Positions 1-7,260 of a stretch of DNA of 7,861 nt are shown here, in pieces; positions within the stretch are counted from its first letter, which is position 1; each line of letters opens with the position of its first letter. Location of the stretch: NCBI GenBank assembly GCA_900554345.1, contig USHH01000100.1, forward strand, positions 1 through 7,861, written 5' to 3'. The notes under the pieces are model-generated. The model was given only the letters and a program-made list of their open reading frames with translations. It made no database searches and was not told the DNA's origin. A program made the position numbers and the translations under genes. The stretch comes from an uncultured Bacteroidales bacterium. GTDB lineage: Bacteria; Bacteroidota; Bacteroidia; Bacteroidales; Muribaculaceae.

Positions 1-1681
1 GGATTTCCATCTTCTTGCGGATGCGGTAGCGCGACGTGTTGATGGTCTCCGGCTTCACGGAGAGGAGCTGCGCGATCTCCTTGGCGCTCATCCCTACCCG
101 GATATACGAGCAGAGCCGCAGGTCGGTCTTCGACAGTGTCGGACACGCCTCCTTCAGCTTCGCGAAGAAGTCCGGATGCATCTCCTCGAACTTCAGCTTG
201 AAATAGCGCCAGTCGTCGTCGGCCGAGAGCTGGCGGCTGATGGCGTTCTTCAAGGAGTCGCCTCCCGTTGCGGCGATATCTCCCTTACGCTCCATCTTCT
301 CGATCTGTTCCGACAGCTCTTTCAGCTGCGCGTTTTTCTGCGACATCAGTACTGTCGTGGCCGTCAGCTCCTTCTCCTTGGCCTCGATCTCCATACTGTA
401 CTGGCGGTTGAGAAGCTCGAGACGCCGGTTTTTCTCCTCTTCCAGGCGTCGGTCGGACTCCGCCTTGCGCCGCGACACCCAAAGAAGCCATAGCGACAGG
501 GCGAGTACAGCCACTATAGCCCCTCCTATCGAGAGGGTGAGAAGGAACTTCCATTTGTTTTTCTCCTCCGTCTTCCTGCTTTCCTCCTCGAAGCTGTTGA
601 TGGTGGCCAGATGCTCCGTCTTGCGCATCCGCTCGATTCGCTCGTGGCGGTATAGCGAGTCGTTGAGAGCCTCCAGCTCGCCGTGATAGTAGGCCGTCAT
701 GGCAGCGTCGCCGGCCTCCCGGCTGCATAGCTCCAGGCACTCGAGTATCCGGCGCTGGTTGAAGGAGTCGTCGAGGCGCGTGGCTATCGTCAGTCCCTCC
801 GTGAGATATTCCATGCCTCGCGCGTAGTCCCGGTCGTTATACGACAGCATCCCCATGGCCAGCAGGCTGAGCACCGACAGATGGTCGTTGCCAAGTCTGC
901 GGCTTATGCCGTAGGCCGTGAGTGCCGCCTTACGGTCGGTGTAGCCTGAAATCTGAAAACGGGACATCAACACATTGGCCATATAGGAAGAGTCGCTTAC
1001 GACAAATCTGTTCGATTCCATGTTCTCGAGCCATTTCATCGCCGTCTGCTGCTGTCCGAGCGCGTAATGTATGTTGGCTATGTTGATGCGGTTTTTTACG
1101 TTGCAGGCCCTGCTGCCGATATCGTAGAATATCTCCTGCGCTTCCATAAAATATCTGAGGGCCTCGTGAAACTCGCCTAACTCCTGCATGATGGCGCCGA
1201 TCGCCACGAGTGTCTTGGCCTCCCAGAAACGGTCGCCTGCCTTTCTGAACACCTCGATGCGTTGCCGGTAGATGAAATAGGCGTCGGCAAGCCGACCGCG
1301 TATACGCATGAAATCGGCGTTGAGCACCTGGATGCGGGCATGGTCGTAGGCATATCTCGAGGTGTCGCACATCATCAGGGAGCTTTCCGCCAGCCGCATC
1401 GCCGAGTCGGGATCATCCATGGCCAGCACCCATGATTTCCAGTAGGTCAGTCTGGCCAGCGCCTGTCGCCGGTCGGAGGTATGAGGAGCCTCCGGAAACC
1501 CGCGTACTATATTGAGGAGATCGCGCCTCGGCATGTCGAGAAAGGCGGCGCGCTCCATCATGGAGTCGTAGGCCTCCACCTCATCGCCCAGCGGAGTCCA
1601 TTTCATCTCCACATCGTTGCGACCTCCCAATGTGTCTATGGCCGCGATGAGCATTGTCAATATTATGGTCAGCAGTCTCAT
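1..1681 (-). CDS. TPR-containing membrane-anchored regulator with C-terminal LuxR-type HTH (3' end cut by window)
   Basis: This is an uninterrupted reading frame of 560 codons from ATG at 1681 to the left edge, with no stop in the window. Residues 1-16 (MRLLTIILTMLIAAID) form a signal peptide or short hydrophobic leader. Residues about 30-345 are helical and TPR-like; a clear unit is AIGAIMQELGEFHEALRYF near 160-178. Residues 377-401 are a transmembrane helix (LSIGGAIVAVLALSLWLLW) followed by positive residues. Residues 402-465 are a charged coiled coil. Residues 505-560 match the LuxR/GerE helix-turn-helix of Bacteroidota TPR regulators (TLSKTDLRLCSYIRVGMSAK, then KEIAQLL and TINTSRYRIRKKM). 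Such proteins are thought to place TPRs in the periplasm and the DNA-binding domain in the cytoplasm; the ligand is unknown here. An in-frame TAA at 1693-1691 lies just upstream, so 1681 is the first possible ATG. Only about 10-20 C-terminal residues seem to be missing. It is divergent from the surface-protein gene at 1880, a possible target. Confidence 0.9.
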   Translation of the reverse strand, partial: MRLLTIILTMLIAAIDTLGGRNDVEMKWTPLGDEVEAYDSMMERAAFLDMPRRDLLNIVRGFPEAPHTSDRRQALARLTYWKSWVLAMDDPDSAMRLAESSLMMCDTSRYAYDHARIQVLNADFMRIRGRLADAYFIYRQRIEVFRKAGDRFWEAKTLVAIGAIMQELGEFHEALRYFMEAQEIFYDIGSRACNVKNRINIANIHYALGQQQTAMKWLENMESNRFVVSDSSYMANVLMSRFQISGYTDRKAALTAYGISRRLGNDHLSVLSLLAMGMLSYNDRDYARGMEYLTEGLTIATRLDDSFNQRRILECLELCSREAGDAAMTAYYHGELEALNDSLYRHERIERMRKTEHLATINSFEEESRKTEEKNKWKFLLTLSIGGAIVAVLALSLWLLWVSRRKAESDRRLEEEKNRRLELLNRQYSMEIEAKEKELTATTVLMSQKNAQLKELSEQIEKMERKGDIAATGGDSLKNAISRQLSADDDWRYFKLKFEEMHPDFFAKLKEACPTLSKTDLRLCSYIRVGMSAKEIAQLLSVKPETINTSRYRIRKKMEI

Positions 1682-1685
1682 GGCG

Positions 1686-1693
1686 CAAAATTA
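1686..1693 (-). promoter_or_regulatory. Bacteroidota -7 promoter element of the TPR-HTH regulator
   Basis: Read on the minus strand, 1693 to 1686 is TAATTTTG, an exact match to the Bacteroidota -7 consensus TAnnTTTG. Only four bases (CGCC) separate it from the ATG at 1681, so a start site at the usual distance would fall on or next to the start codon. I see no convincing -33 TTG at 19-21 bp upstream. The near-palindrome at 1705-1720 occupies roughly that position instead. Confidence 0.55.
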
Positions 1694-1704
1694 GAAATTT
1701 TAAT

Positions 1705-1720
1705 AGACAGAATTCTGCCT
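1705..1720. promoter_or_regulatory. 16-bp near-perfect palindrome, candidate operator
   Basis: The sequence AGACAGAATTCTGCCT is a palindrome with one mismatched pair (A1707 against C1718) and a perfect 10-bp core, CAGAATTCTG. It lies in the divergent intergenic region, 12 bp upstream of the regulator's -7 element, so it overlaps where the -33 region of that promoter should be. This placement fits a dimeric repressor or activator site, possibly autoregulatory. That function is inference from position and symmetry only, and chance occurrence is possible. Confidence 0.35.
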
Positions 1721-1768
1721 TCTCGATAGATTTTTTCGTTTTGTACATGATTTGTCTATTGTTCATGC

Positions 1769-1800
1769 TTGCACGATGGGGGTGATAGTCTGTACTTTTG
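1769..1800 (+). promoter_or_regulatory. Bacteroidota-type promoter of the T9SS cargo gene
   Basis: A -33 TTG at 1769-1771 is followed by a 21-bp spacer and the -7 element TACTTTTG at 1793-1800, which matches TAnnTTTG exactly. Transcription would start near 1805 and give a 5' leader of about 75 nt before ATG 1880. The leader holds two small stem-loops (CGCC 1816-1819 with GGCG 1828-1831; TCATC 1836-1840 with GATGA 1846-1850). It has no Shine-Dalgarno motif and ends in an A/T-rich stretch, as is usual in this phylum. Confidence 0.7.
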
Positions 1801-1879
1801 CAACCGAAAGGCTATCGCCATCCATACGGCGCCTCTCATCAGCATGATGACAGATATCAACTAACCTTAATTATAGCTT

Positions 1880-4800
1880 ATGAAACTACAGACATTAACT
1901 GTATTCATCGCGGCCGGGCTGCTCTCCGTAGCGGCCCACGGCGCCGGCGGCGGCGACATTCCGGAAGGGATGAGCCTGCTGGTGCTTGAGGCCCACGACG
2001 TCATGGGCGACGGAGCGACCGGTTTCCAATGGATTCTGGATCCGACCCACGACACCTATGACAATGTCTTCTTTCCTGACAACGACCGCTTCTTCGGCGA
2101 CTATTCGGCTTTTGCCTACACGTTGCCGGAGGGTGCCGAGCCTAACGGCGCCACATCTATAGTAGTGGTCGACGGTGAGGTGGAGCTTCTCGTTCCGGCC
2201 GGCGTCTACGACTGGATGACGGTGCGCCCTTGCGAAGAAGGTCTCTTGTTCCCTTATGGCGAATATGCCCTTGCCAACGACTTCGAGCTTCTGTCAGGCG
2301 AGACCTATAGAATGAAAGCCTGCTGGCTTGATTCCTACCAAGGGCAGGGAGACTATGCCTTGCTCCAGGTGTCGAGGGATGTGGCTATGGAGGCGGTGGT
2401 GCTTCCTCCCAGCGGCGTTGGCCTGGGTCAGGAGACGGTCACCGTCCGCATCACCAATATCGGCCGTGAGGAGGCCTCCGGCGTGAAGGTGGCTTATTCC
2501 GTCAACGGCGCCGACGAGGTGGTGGAGTCGGTTGGTGTCACATTGGCTCCCGGCGAGACTCTCGACTACACTTTCTCCGCGAAGGCCGATTTCTCCCGGC
2601 CCGGGGTCTATGATGTGGCTGCGAGGGTGATCTTCGACGGCGACATGCTCCCCGCCAATGACTCAAGGTCGGCTTCCTGCCGCAATCTCCAGCCACGCGA
2701 ACTTCCCTATACATGCATATTCAGCGGGCTCGGTGCCGAGGGGCTTCCGAAGGAATGGATAATAGTCGACGGCAACATCGACAACAGCACATGGATGTTC
2801 AGTGAATGGATCGAGAACCGTCTCGGCGATATGGGCGTGGCTTCATGCAGCGGAAGCTGGAGCGGCGACCGCATCGGCGACGACTGGCTCATTTCCCCTC
2901 CGCTCCTGATGAAGGCCGGCGACAACCATGTCAGCTTCTCAACACGCTCCGTGATGGGCGACAAGCCTGAGAAAGTCGAGGTCTGTATAGGCACAGCTCC
3001 CGATCCATCGGCCATGAAGGTCGTAGCCACCTATGAGGTGTGCTCGCTCGACTGGCTCACGAGGGCCGCCACTTTCAATGTCGAGGCCGATGGCCCGGTG
3101 TATGTGGCTTTCCATGCCGTGTCGCAAAACGGCTACAATCTTTTCATCAGCGATATGGAGGCCGGCGAGGGAGCGTTTGTCGGCAAGCCGGAGGTCAAGA
3201 TGGAGCGCCTGCTCGTCCCGGTCTCCAACTGTGACCTTTCAGCCGACTCACGTGTCGGCATGAGGCTCACCAACAACGGTGCCGGTGAACTGGCTGACTA
3301 TACGCTGAGCTGTACTGTCAACGGATCCGCCACGGTGTCTACCACTTTCGACACTCCTGTAAAATCGGGCGAGACAGCCGACATCTATATCACCGACACC
3401 GTCGACCTCTCGGCTGTGGGTACCTACTCTCTTGAGTTCCGTCTCCAGTCGGCCGACGTCGATATGACATCCACAGTCGAGGTGATGTGTTTCGAGCCTA
3501 TCACACAGCTGCCGGTGGAGAGCAATTTCACGCAGCAGCAGAATGTCGATATCTGGCAGCAGCTCACTCCCGGTGGCTGGAAATATGAGGAGCAGTTCGA
3601 GGACTTCTCGGCCCAGCTTCACGGCGCCGACAAGGGTCTTCTCTGCCGTGGCATCTCGCTGGCCTATCCCGCGAGAGTGCGCCTCACATACGCTGCCGGA
3701 GGCTGGGATTCCACTGCGCTCGGCATATATTTCGGTAAGGCCGGCGAGGATCCCTCCACCTACACCAAGGTATATGAGAATCCTTCAGTAGGACGTGACG
3801 CGGCTCTTGCCGAGTTTACAGCTCCGATTGAGGAGAGCGGCAACTATAGCTTCGTGATCGCCGACGAGGGTAATCCCGAATCTCGCACTTTCCTCCGTCT
3901 CAACGACATTTCCATTTCCCAGATGATGCCCTGCGACCTCCGCATCAATGCCGTCGACGCTCCTGTATCGGCCTATATGCCGAAGGCTCAGCTCGGCCAT
4001 GAGGCAGAATGCCGCGTGGAAATCGAGAACCGTGGCTCCAATCCCATGACCGGAGTCTCCGTGACTATGGATGTCGACGACGCCGAGGCAGCCGTATCAG
4101 AAAAGATCGACGAGATAGCTCCCGGCGAGACGGTGACGGCAACGGTGAAGGGGATGATTCCCGCCCGCAATGCCGGCGATAGATTCCTGCTCTCGTTCAC
4201 TGTCTCTGCTGATGAGGAGGATGGACTTCCCGCCGACAATAAATATACTTTACCGAGAATCACGGTGACCGACGACCAGCGTTCGGTAGAGAACAACAAC
4301 GATCTCGAATACGGCACAGGTGGTTCCGGCGACCATATAGCGCTCGGCAATGTATATGGCTTCAGCGCGCCGGCCGACCTTACTTCCGTATCGGTGGGTT
4401 TATGCTACACCGACGAGGCCAATCCCAGCGCCGCAGGCGATATCGTCCTCAATATCTTCTCCATCGATGACAACGGTGCTCTCGGCCGTCTGCTCTACAC
4501 TGAGAAGAGAGTCAGAGGTCTGGGCGGATTCATGGAGTTCGACCTTCCCGACATGCGACTGGAGCCCGGCTACTATTACTTCGAGATTGAGCAGCTCTCG
4601 CAATACAATATGGGTCTGGCTTATTATCCCGCCGATGACGCAGTCTGCTATCAGCGCACCGACGACGGGCTCAACAGAATCTCTGCCGGATATGCTTTCT
4701 GCATCCGCACCTTCTTCGCCGATGGAGCGCGGGTCTATGCCTCCGACGCATGGGCGAGGGCCATTACGTCTCCTGATGTAGACAAGGCTCTTTTCAGAGA

Positions 4801-5926
4801 AGATGAGACTGTGGCTATGGATGTGCGCAACAACGGTTACGAGGCTGCCACTGTCAATGTGTCGCTCTTTGTCGACGGCGAGGAGATCGCTGCCGAAAAG
4901 GTAGATCTTCTGCCTTATGAGCAGACGAATGTGGCCTTTGGAAATGTGGATCTCTCGGCTGCCGGCCAGCGCAGTCTGGAATGTGTGGTCTCCGCCGACG
5001 GTGATGCCAATGCCGACAACGACCGCTGCAGGAAGATCATCACTACCGAGGAGGAGAGTGATCCCTATATCATGGACTTCGAGAGCTGCGGCGACTTCGA
5101 TGCCGCCGGCGACCGTCTCAATCCCCGTTGGACGACCATTGACTACAACGGGCTGGCCACTACGATGTTCTGGCGTTACGAGCATCCACACAGAGGTGAG
5201 GCCTGCGGATTCATGGCCTTCAACCCAGGAGCCACACAGCCCTCCATGTATGATGAGCCGCTGAAGAACATGGTGCCTCACGCCGGCGAACGCATGGGTG
5301 TGGCTTTCTCGTTCAATCCCTATCAGGAGGGTGCCGAGGGTGTCGAGGAGTCGGATATCTGGATGATTTCTCCGAAGCTGACGCTCGGCGACAACTCTTC
5401 GTTCGACTTCTATGTGCGCACCCGCGACCTCGAGAACCTCGATGCCACGCTCGAGCCCTACCGTGTGCTCGTGTCTCTGACCGATACAGAGCCGGAGAGC
5501 TTCACCGTCGTGGGCGAAGACGTGCGTCTCGCCTCTGTCGACGACTGGGAGTATGTCTCAGTCGATCTTTCCGACTACGACAACAAGGAGGCTTACGTGG
5601 CCATTCAGTATATAGGCAAGCCCGTGGTCAATACCTGCCTCTTGATCGACGATCTGAAGGTATCGACTACCTCTTCGGTATCTGATGTCGCGACTTCCTA
5701 CGGGATCTCGATGGCATACGATGCCGTAGCCGGTGTGCTCAATGCCGCCTCGACTCGCGGTCTGTCGCAGCTCACCGTCTATTCCGCCGACGGCATGATG
5801 GTGAAGAGTGTCAGGGTTGCCGGCAACAGTCTGTCGGTTGACCTCAACGGCCTTTCCGCAGGTGTCTATGTGGCTGCCGCGAATGGAGAGTATGGCCGCA
5901 AGGTATTGAAATTTGCAGTGAGATAA
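1880..5926 (+). CDS. Large T9SS-secreted adhesin-like protein with gingipain-type DUF2436-like, Ig-like and choice-of-anchor J modules
   Basis: This encodes 1348 residues. Residues 1-22 are a Sec signal peptide (MKLQTLTVFIAAGLLSVAAH). Residues about 28-165 resemble the DUF2436 module of Porphyromonas gingipains and hemagglutinins (LLVLEAHDVMGDGATGFQ, then LLVPAGVYDW and the GETYRMK strand). Ig-like/CARDB-type modules lie near 172-265, 437-535, 685-800 and 955-1055, recognisable by 'NIGREEASGVKV', 'LAPGETLDYTF' and 'NNGYEAATVNV'. Choice-of-anchor J (cleaved-adhesin/MAM-like) jelly rolls lie near 277-430 (GDDWLISPPL) and 1061-1262 (ESDIWMISPKL, ending LLIDDLKVST). More divergent jelly-roll-like modules lie near 541-683 and 801-950. 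Residues 1267-1348 form a type A T9SS sorting domain (LTVYSADGMMVKSVRV, LNGLSAGVYVAAA, KVLKFAVR). I infer Sec export, T9SS translocation and surface attachment or release. No peptidase domain or catalytic motif is visible, so binding or adhesion is likelier than proteolysis. The ATG at 1880 gives an immediate signal peptide. The gene is monocistronic with its own promoter and terminator. Confidence 0.9.
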   Translation: MKLQTLTVFIAAGLLSVAAHGAGGGDIPEGMSLLVLEAHDVMGDGATGFQWILDPTHDTYDNVFFPDNDRFFGDYSAFAYTLPEGAEPNGATSIVVVDGEVELLVPAGVYDWMTVRPCEEGLLFPYGEYALANDFELLSGETYRMKACWLDSYQGQGDYALLQVSRDVAMEAVVLPPSGVGLGQETVTVRITNIGREEASGVKVAYSVNGADEVVESVGVTLAPGETLDYTFSAKADFSRPGVYDVAARVIFDGDMLPANDSRSASCRNLQPRELPYTCIFSGLGAEGLPKEWIIVDGNIDNSTWMFSEWIENRLGDMGVASCSGSWSGDRIGDDWLISPPLLMKAGDNHVSFSTRSVMGDKPEKVEVCIGTAPDPSAMKVVATYEVCSLDWLTRAATFNVEADGPVYVAFHAVSQNGYNLFISDMEAGEGAFVGKPEVKMERLLVPVSNCDLSADSRVGMRLTNNGAGELADYTLSCTVNGSATVSTTFDTPVKSGETADIYITDTVDLSAVGTYSLEFRLQSADVDMTSTVEVMCFEPITQLPVESNFTQQQNVDIWQQLTPGGWKYEEQFEDFSAQLHGADKGLLCRGISLAYPARVRLTYAAGGWDSTALGIYFGKAGEDPSTYTKVYENPSVGRDAALAEFTAPIEESGNYSFVIADEGNPESRTFLRLNDISISQMMPCDLRINAVDAPVSAYMPKAQLGHEAECRVEIENRGSNPMTGVSVTMDVDDAEAAVSEKIDEIAPGETVTATVKGMIPARNAGDRFLLSFTVSADEEDGLPADNKYTLPRITVTDDQRSVENNNDLEYGTGGSGDHIALGNVYGFSAPADLTSVSVGLCYTDEANPSAAGDIVLNIFSIDDNGALGRLLYTEKRVRGLGGFMEFDLPDMRLEPGYYYFEIEQLSQYNMGLAYYPADDAVCYQRTDDGLNRISAGYAFCIRTFFADGARVYASDAWARAITSPDVDKALFREDETVAMDVRNNGYEAATVNVSLFVDGEEIAAEKVDLLPYEQTNVAFGNVDLSAAGQRSLECVVSADGDANADNDRCRKIITTEEESDPYIMDFESCGDFDAAGDRLNPRWTTIDYNGLATTMFWRYEHPHRGEACGFMAFNPGATQPSMYDEPLKNMVPHAGERMGVAFSFNPYQEGAEGVEESDIWMISPKLTLGDNSSFDFYVRTRDLENLDATLEPYRVLVSLTDTEPESFTVVGEDVRLASVDDWEYVSVDLSDYDNKEAYVAIQYIGKPVVNTCLLIDDLKVSTTSSVSDVATSYGISMAYDAVAGVLNAASTRGLSQLTVYSADGMMVKSVRVAGNSLSVDLNGLSAGVYVAAANGEYGRKVLKFAVR

Positions 5927-5957
5927 ACTGATCAGGTATCAGGATACGCGATGACCC

Positions 5958-6007
5958 GGGGCGGGGAGCTGTCACTCAGCGAGTGGCCGTTCCCCGCCCC
6001 CTTTTTT
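5958..6007 (+). terminator. Strong Rho-independent terminator after the T9SS cargo gene
   Basis: A perfect 10-bp stem, GGGGCGGGGA (5958-5967) with TCCCCGCCCC (5991-6000), encloses an inner stem CACTC (5973-5977) with GAGTG (5981-5985) around an AGC loop. The 5-nt flanks between the two stems also pair except for one T/C mismatch, giving a nearly continuous 20-bp hairpin. Six T residues follow at 6002-6007. It begins 32 bases after the stop codon at 5926 and should isolate the downstream gene from read-through. Confidence 0.9.
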
Positions 6008-6075
6008 GACCCGGTTAATGTAAAATGGGTAATTTTTGCGCTGATTCTGGTAATTCTCCGTGTCGGTTTTATTAT

Positions 6076-6083
6076 TAATTTTG
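6076..6083 (+). promoter_or_regulatory. -7 promoter element of the CMD-cupin gene
   Basis: TAATTTTG matches TAnnTTTG exactly and lies 22 bp before ATG 6106, predicting a short leader of about 15 nt. A clear TTG is not seen 19-21 bp upstream, so the -33 half is weak. A second, imperfect candidate with one extra T (TAATTTTTG, 6030-6038) lies further upstream. No Shine-Dalgarno motif precedes the ATG. Confidence 0.55.
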
Positions 6084-6105
6084 CATTCTCAAAACATCCA
6101 CTCGA

Positions 6106-6921
6106 ATGAAGAAACTTTGTTTAATGTTGCTTTCGGGCATTATGTCTCTTAATGTTATGGCACAGCAGAAAATAGTACAGACCGCCGGACGTGACGCGCT
6201 CGGCGACTTCGCCCCGGAGTTCGCCCACCTCAACGACGACATCCTCTTCGGCGAGGTATGGAGCCGCAACGACCTCCTCTCGCTCCGCGACCGCTCCCTT
6301 ATCACGGTGACGGCCCTCATTTCCCAGGGAATTACCGACAGTTCATTGATGCATCACCTCGAGAACGCCAGGAAGAACGGCATCACGCGCACCGAGATCG
6401 CGGAAGCCATCACCCATATCGCCTTCTACGCCGGCTGGCCGAAGGCCTGGGCCGCTTTCCGCATGGCGAAGGAAGTATGGAAAGATGATACTGTCTCATC
6501 TTCGGCCAAGGAGAAATTCCAGAAGGAGATGATCTTCCCGATAGGGGAGCCCAACACCGCCTACGCCAGGTATTTCATCGGAAACAGCTATCTCGCTCCC
6601 ATCAGCCAGTCGCAGATTCCGTTTGCCAATGTCACCTTCGAGCCCGGATGCCGCAACAACTGGCACATACATCACGCCTCCGAGGGAGGCGGCCAGATGC
6701 TGGTGGGTGTCGCCGGCCGTGGATGGTATCAGGAGGAGGGTAAGCCTGCCGTCGAGATTCTTCCCGGCACTGTCATCAACATCCCCGCCAACGTGAAGCA
6801 CTGGCACGGAGCCGCCAGGGACTCCTGGTTTGCCCATCTTGCCTTCGGTGTGCCCGGCAAAGACAGCTCCACCGAATGGCTCGGCCCCGTGACCGATGCC
6901 GAATACGACAAACTGAAATAA
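6106..6921 (+). CDS. Exported carboxymuconolactone decarboxylase-like / cupin fusion protein
   Basis: This encodes 271 residues. Residues 1-20 are a Sec signal peptide (MKKLCLMLLSGIMSLNVMAQ), placing the protein in the periplasm. Residues about 30-127 form a carboxymuconolactone decarboxylase (CMD) family helical domain, recognisable by 'RSLITVTALISQG', 'HLENARKNGITRTEIAEAI' and 'THIAFYAGWPKAWAAF'. It lacks the CXXC of AhpD-type peroxidase members. Residues about 165-265 form a cupin barrel with 'VTFEPGCRNNWHIHH' and 'PANVKHWHGAARDSWFAHLAF'. By analogy with small Mn-dependent cupins such as the Granulicella hydroxynitrile lyase, likely metal ligands are H187, H189, Q197 (or E193) and H232, with H244 near the active site. 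The 'EWLGPVTDAEYDKL' tail is also like that family. The substrate is unknown: CMD family names do not prove decarboxylation, and cupin similarity does not prove lyase activity. The gene stands alone between two terminators. The start choice is firm because the signal peptide begins directly at this ATG. Confidence 0.9.
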   Translation: MKKLCLMLLSGIMSLNVMAQQKIVQTAGRDALGDFAPEFAHLNDDILFGEVWSRNDLLSLRDRSLITVTALISQGITDSSLMHHLENARKNGITRTEIAEAITHIAFYAGWPKAWAAFRMAKEVWKDDTVSSSAKEKFQKEMIFPIGEPNTAYARYFIGNSYLAPISQSQIPFANVTFEPGCRNNWHIHHASEGGGQMLVGVAGRGWYQEEGKPAVEILPGTVINIPANVKHWHGAARDSWFAHLAFGVPGKDSSTEWLGPVTDAEYDKLK

Positions 6922-6943
6922 CCCAGGTCATTATATTTCATTT

Positions 6944-6975
6944 ATGCGCCGCTGAACCGACAGTCAGCGGCGCAT
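6944..6975 (+). terminator. Terminator hairpin after the CMD-cupin gene
   Basis: A perfect 12-bp inverted repeat, ATGCGCCGCTGA (6944-6955) and TCAGCGGCGCAT (6964-6975), has an 8-nt loop and begins 23 bases after the stop codon. The following sequence (TCATTGTTC) is only moderately T-rich, so termination may be less efficient than at the upstream terminator. The hairpin is symmetric and could also act on transcripts entering from the right. Confidence 0.7.
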
Positions 6976-7008
6976 TCATTGTTCGCCCAGCATGTATTCA
7001 GTCTAACA

Positions 7009-7260
7009 CGTGCAAGTCCTCGGCACGCCCGATAGCGGGAAGTGCGCAGCCAAAGACAATGGTGTCGGTCGCGAGGCCGAATCTGAAGGAAGTCGGCGGC
7101 AAACATCTGGCCTCACGCACAGGAACTTGATATCAAGGCAGTCCAAGGTGAGTGAGGTTGCAAGAGAAACCGAAGCCCGATAGCTATACGGAACCGCGGC
7201 TGTAAATCAAGCAGGTATAAGGCGGAAAGACTATGGAATACTTAACTGGGGAGGTCTCAC
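7009..7260 (+). mobile_element. Group II intron fragment (domain I region), truncated relic
   Basis: The segment matches, in order, the conserved domain I landmarks I recall from bacterial group II introns. GTGCAAGTCC (7010-7019) comes first. Next is a stem GCAC/GTGC (7023-7026 with 7042-7045) enclosing CCCG-ATAG-CGGG. A 6-bp stem TCGGTC/GGCCGA follows, capped by a GCGA GNRA tetraloop (7065-7080). Then come CTGAAGGAAG..GGCGGCAAAC (7084-7103), GAGTGAGGTTGC (7150-7161) and finally AACTGGGGAGGTCT (7244-7257). No reverse transcriptase/maturase frame follows, and I see no domain V hairpin with its AGC..GTTC pairing. The left arm expected to pair with CCTC after GTGCAAGT is also absent, which suggests 5' truncation or decay as well. 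It sits just downstream of a terminator hairpin, a preferred neighbourhood for some bacterial introns. Exact ends are uncertain. The match rests on remembered consensus, not alignment. Confidence 0.7.

Noticed and set aside
176..740. Overlapping frames on both strands near the left edge
   Set aside because: They overlap the TM, coiled-coil and HTH-proximal part of the regulator in other frames. Their products are low-complexity, Ser/Arg- or Leu-rich, and without domains.
4400..5281. 293-codon open frame on the minus strand inside the adhesin gene
   Set aside because: It is wholly antisense to a domain-rich gene, its product has no recognisable domain, and long antisense frames are expected in GC-rich coding DNA.
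7009..7046. Cobalamin riboswitch, suggested by GTGCAAGTCC and GGGAA
   Set aside because: The element order is wrong for a B12 riboswitch, no transport or cobalamin gene follows, and the surrounding landmarks fit group II intron domain I better.
6876..7130. 84-codon plus-strand frame running from the CMD-cupin 3' end into the intron fragment
   Set aside because: It crosses a stop codon region, a terminator hairpin and structured intron sequence, and no domain or translation signal is visible.
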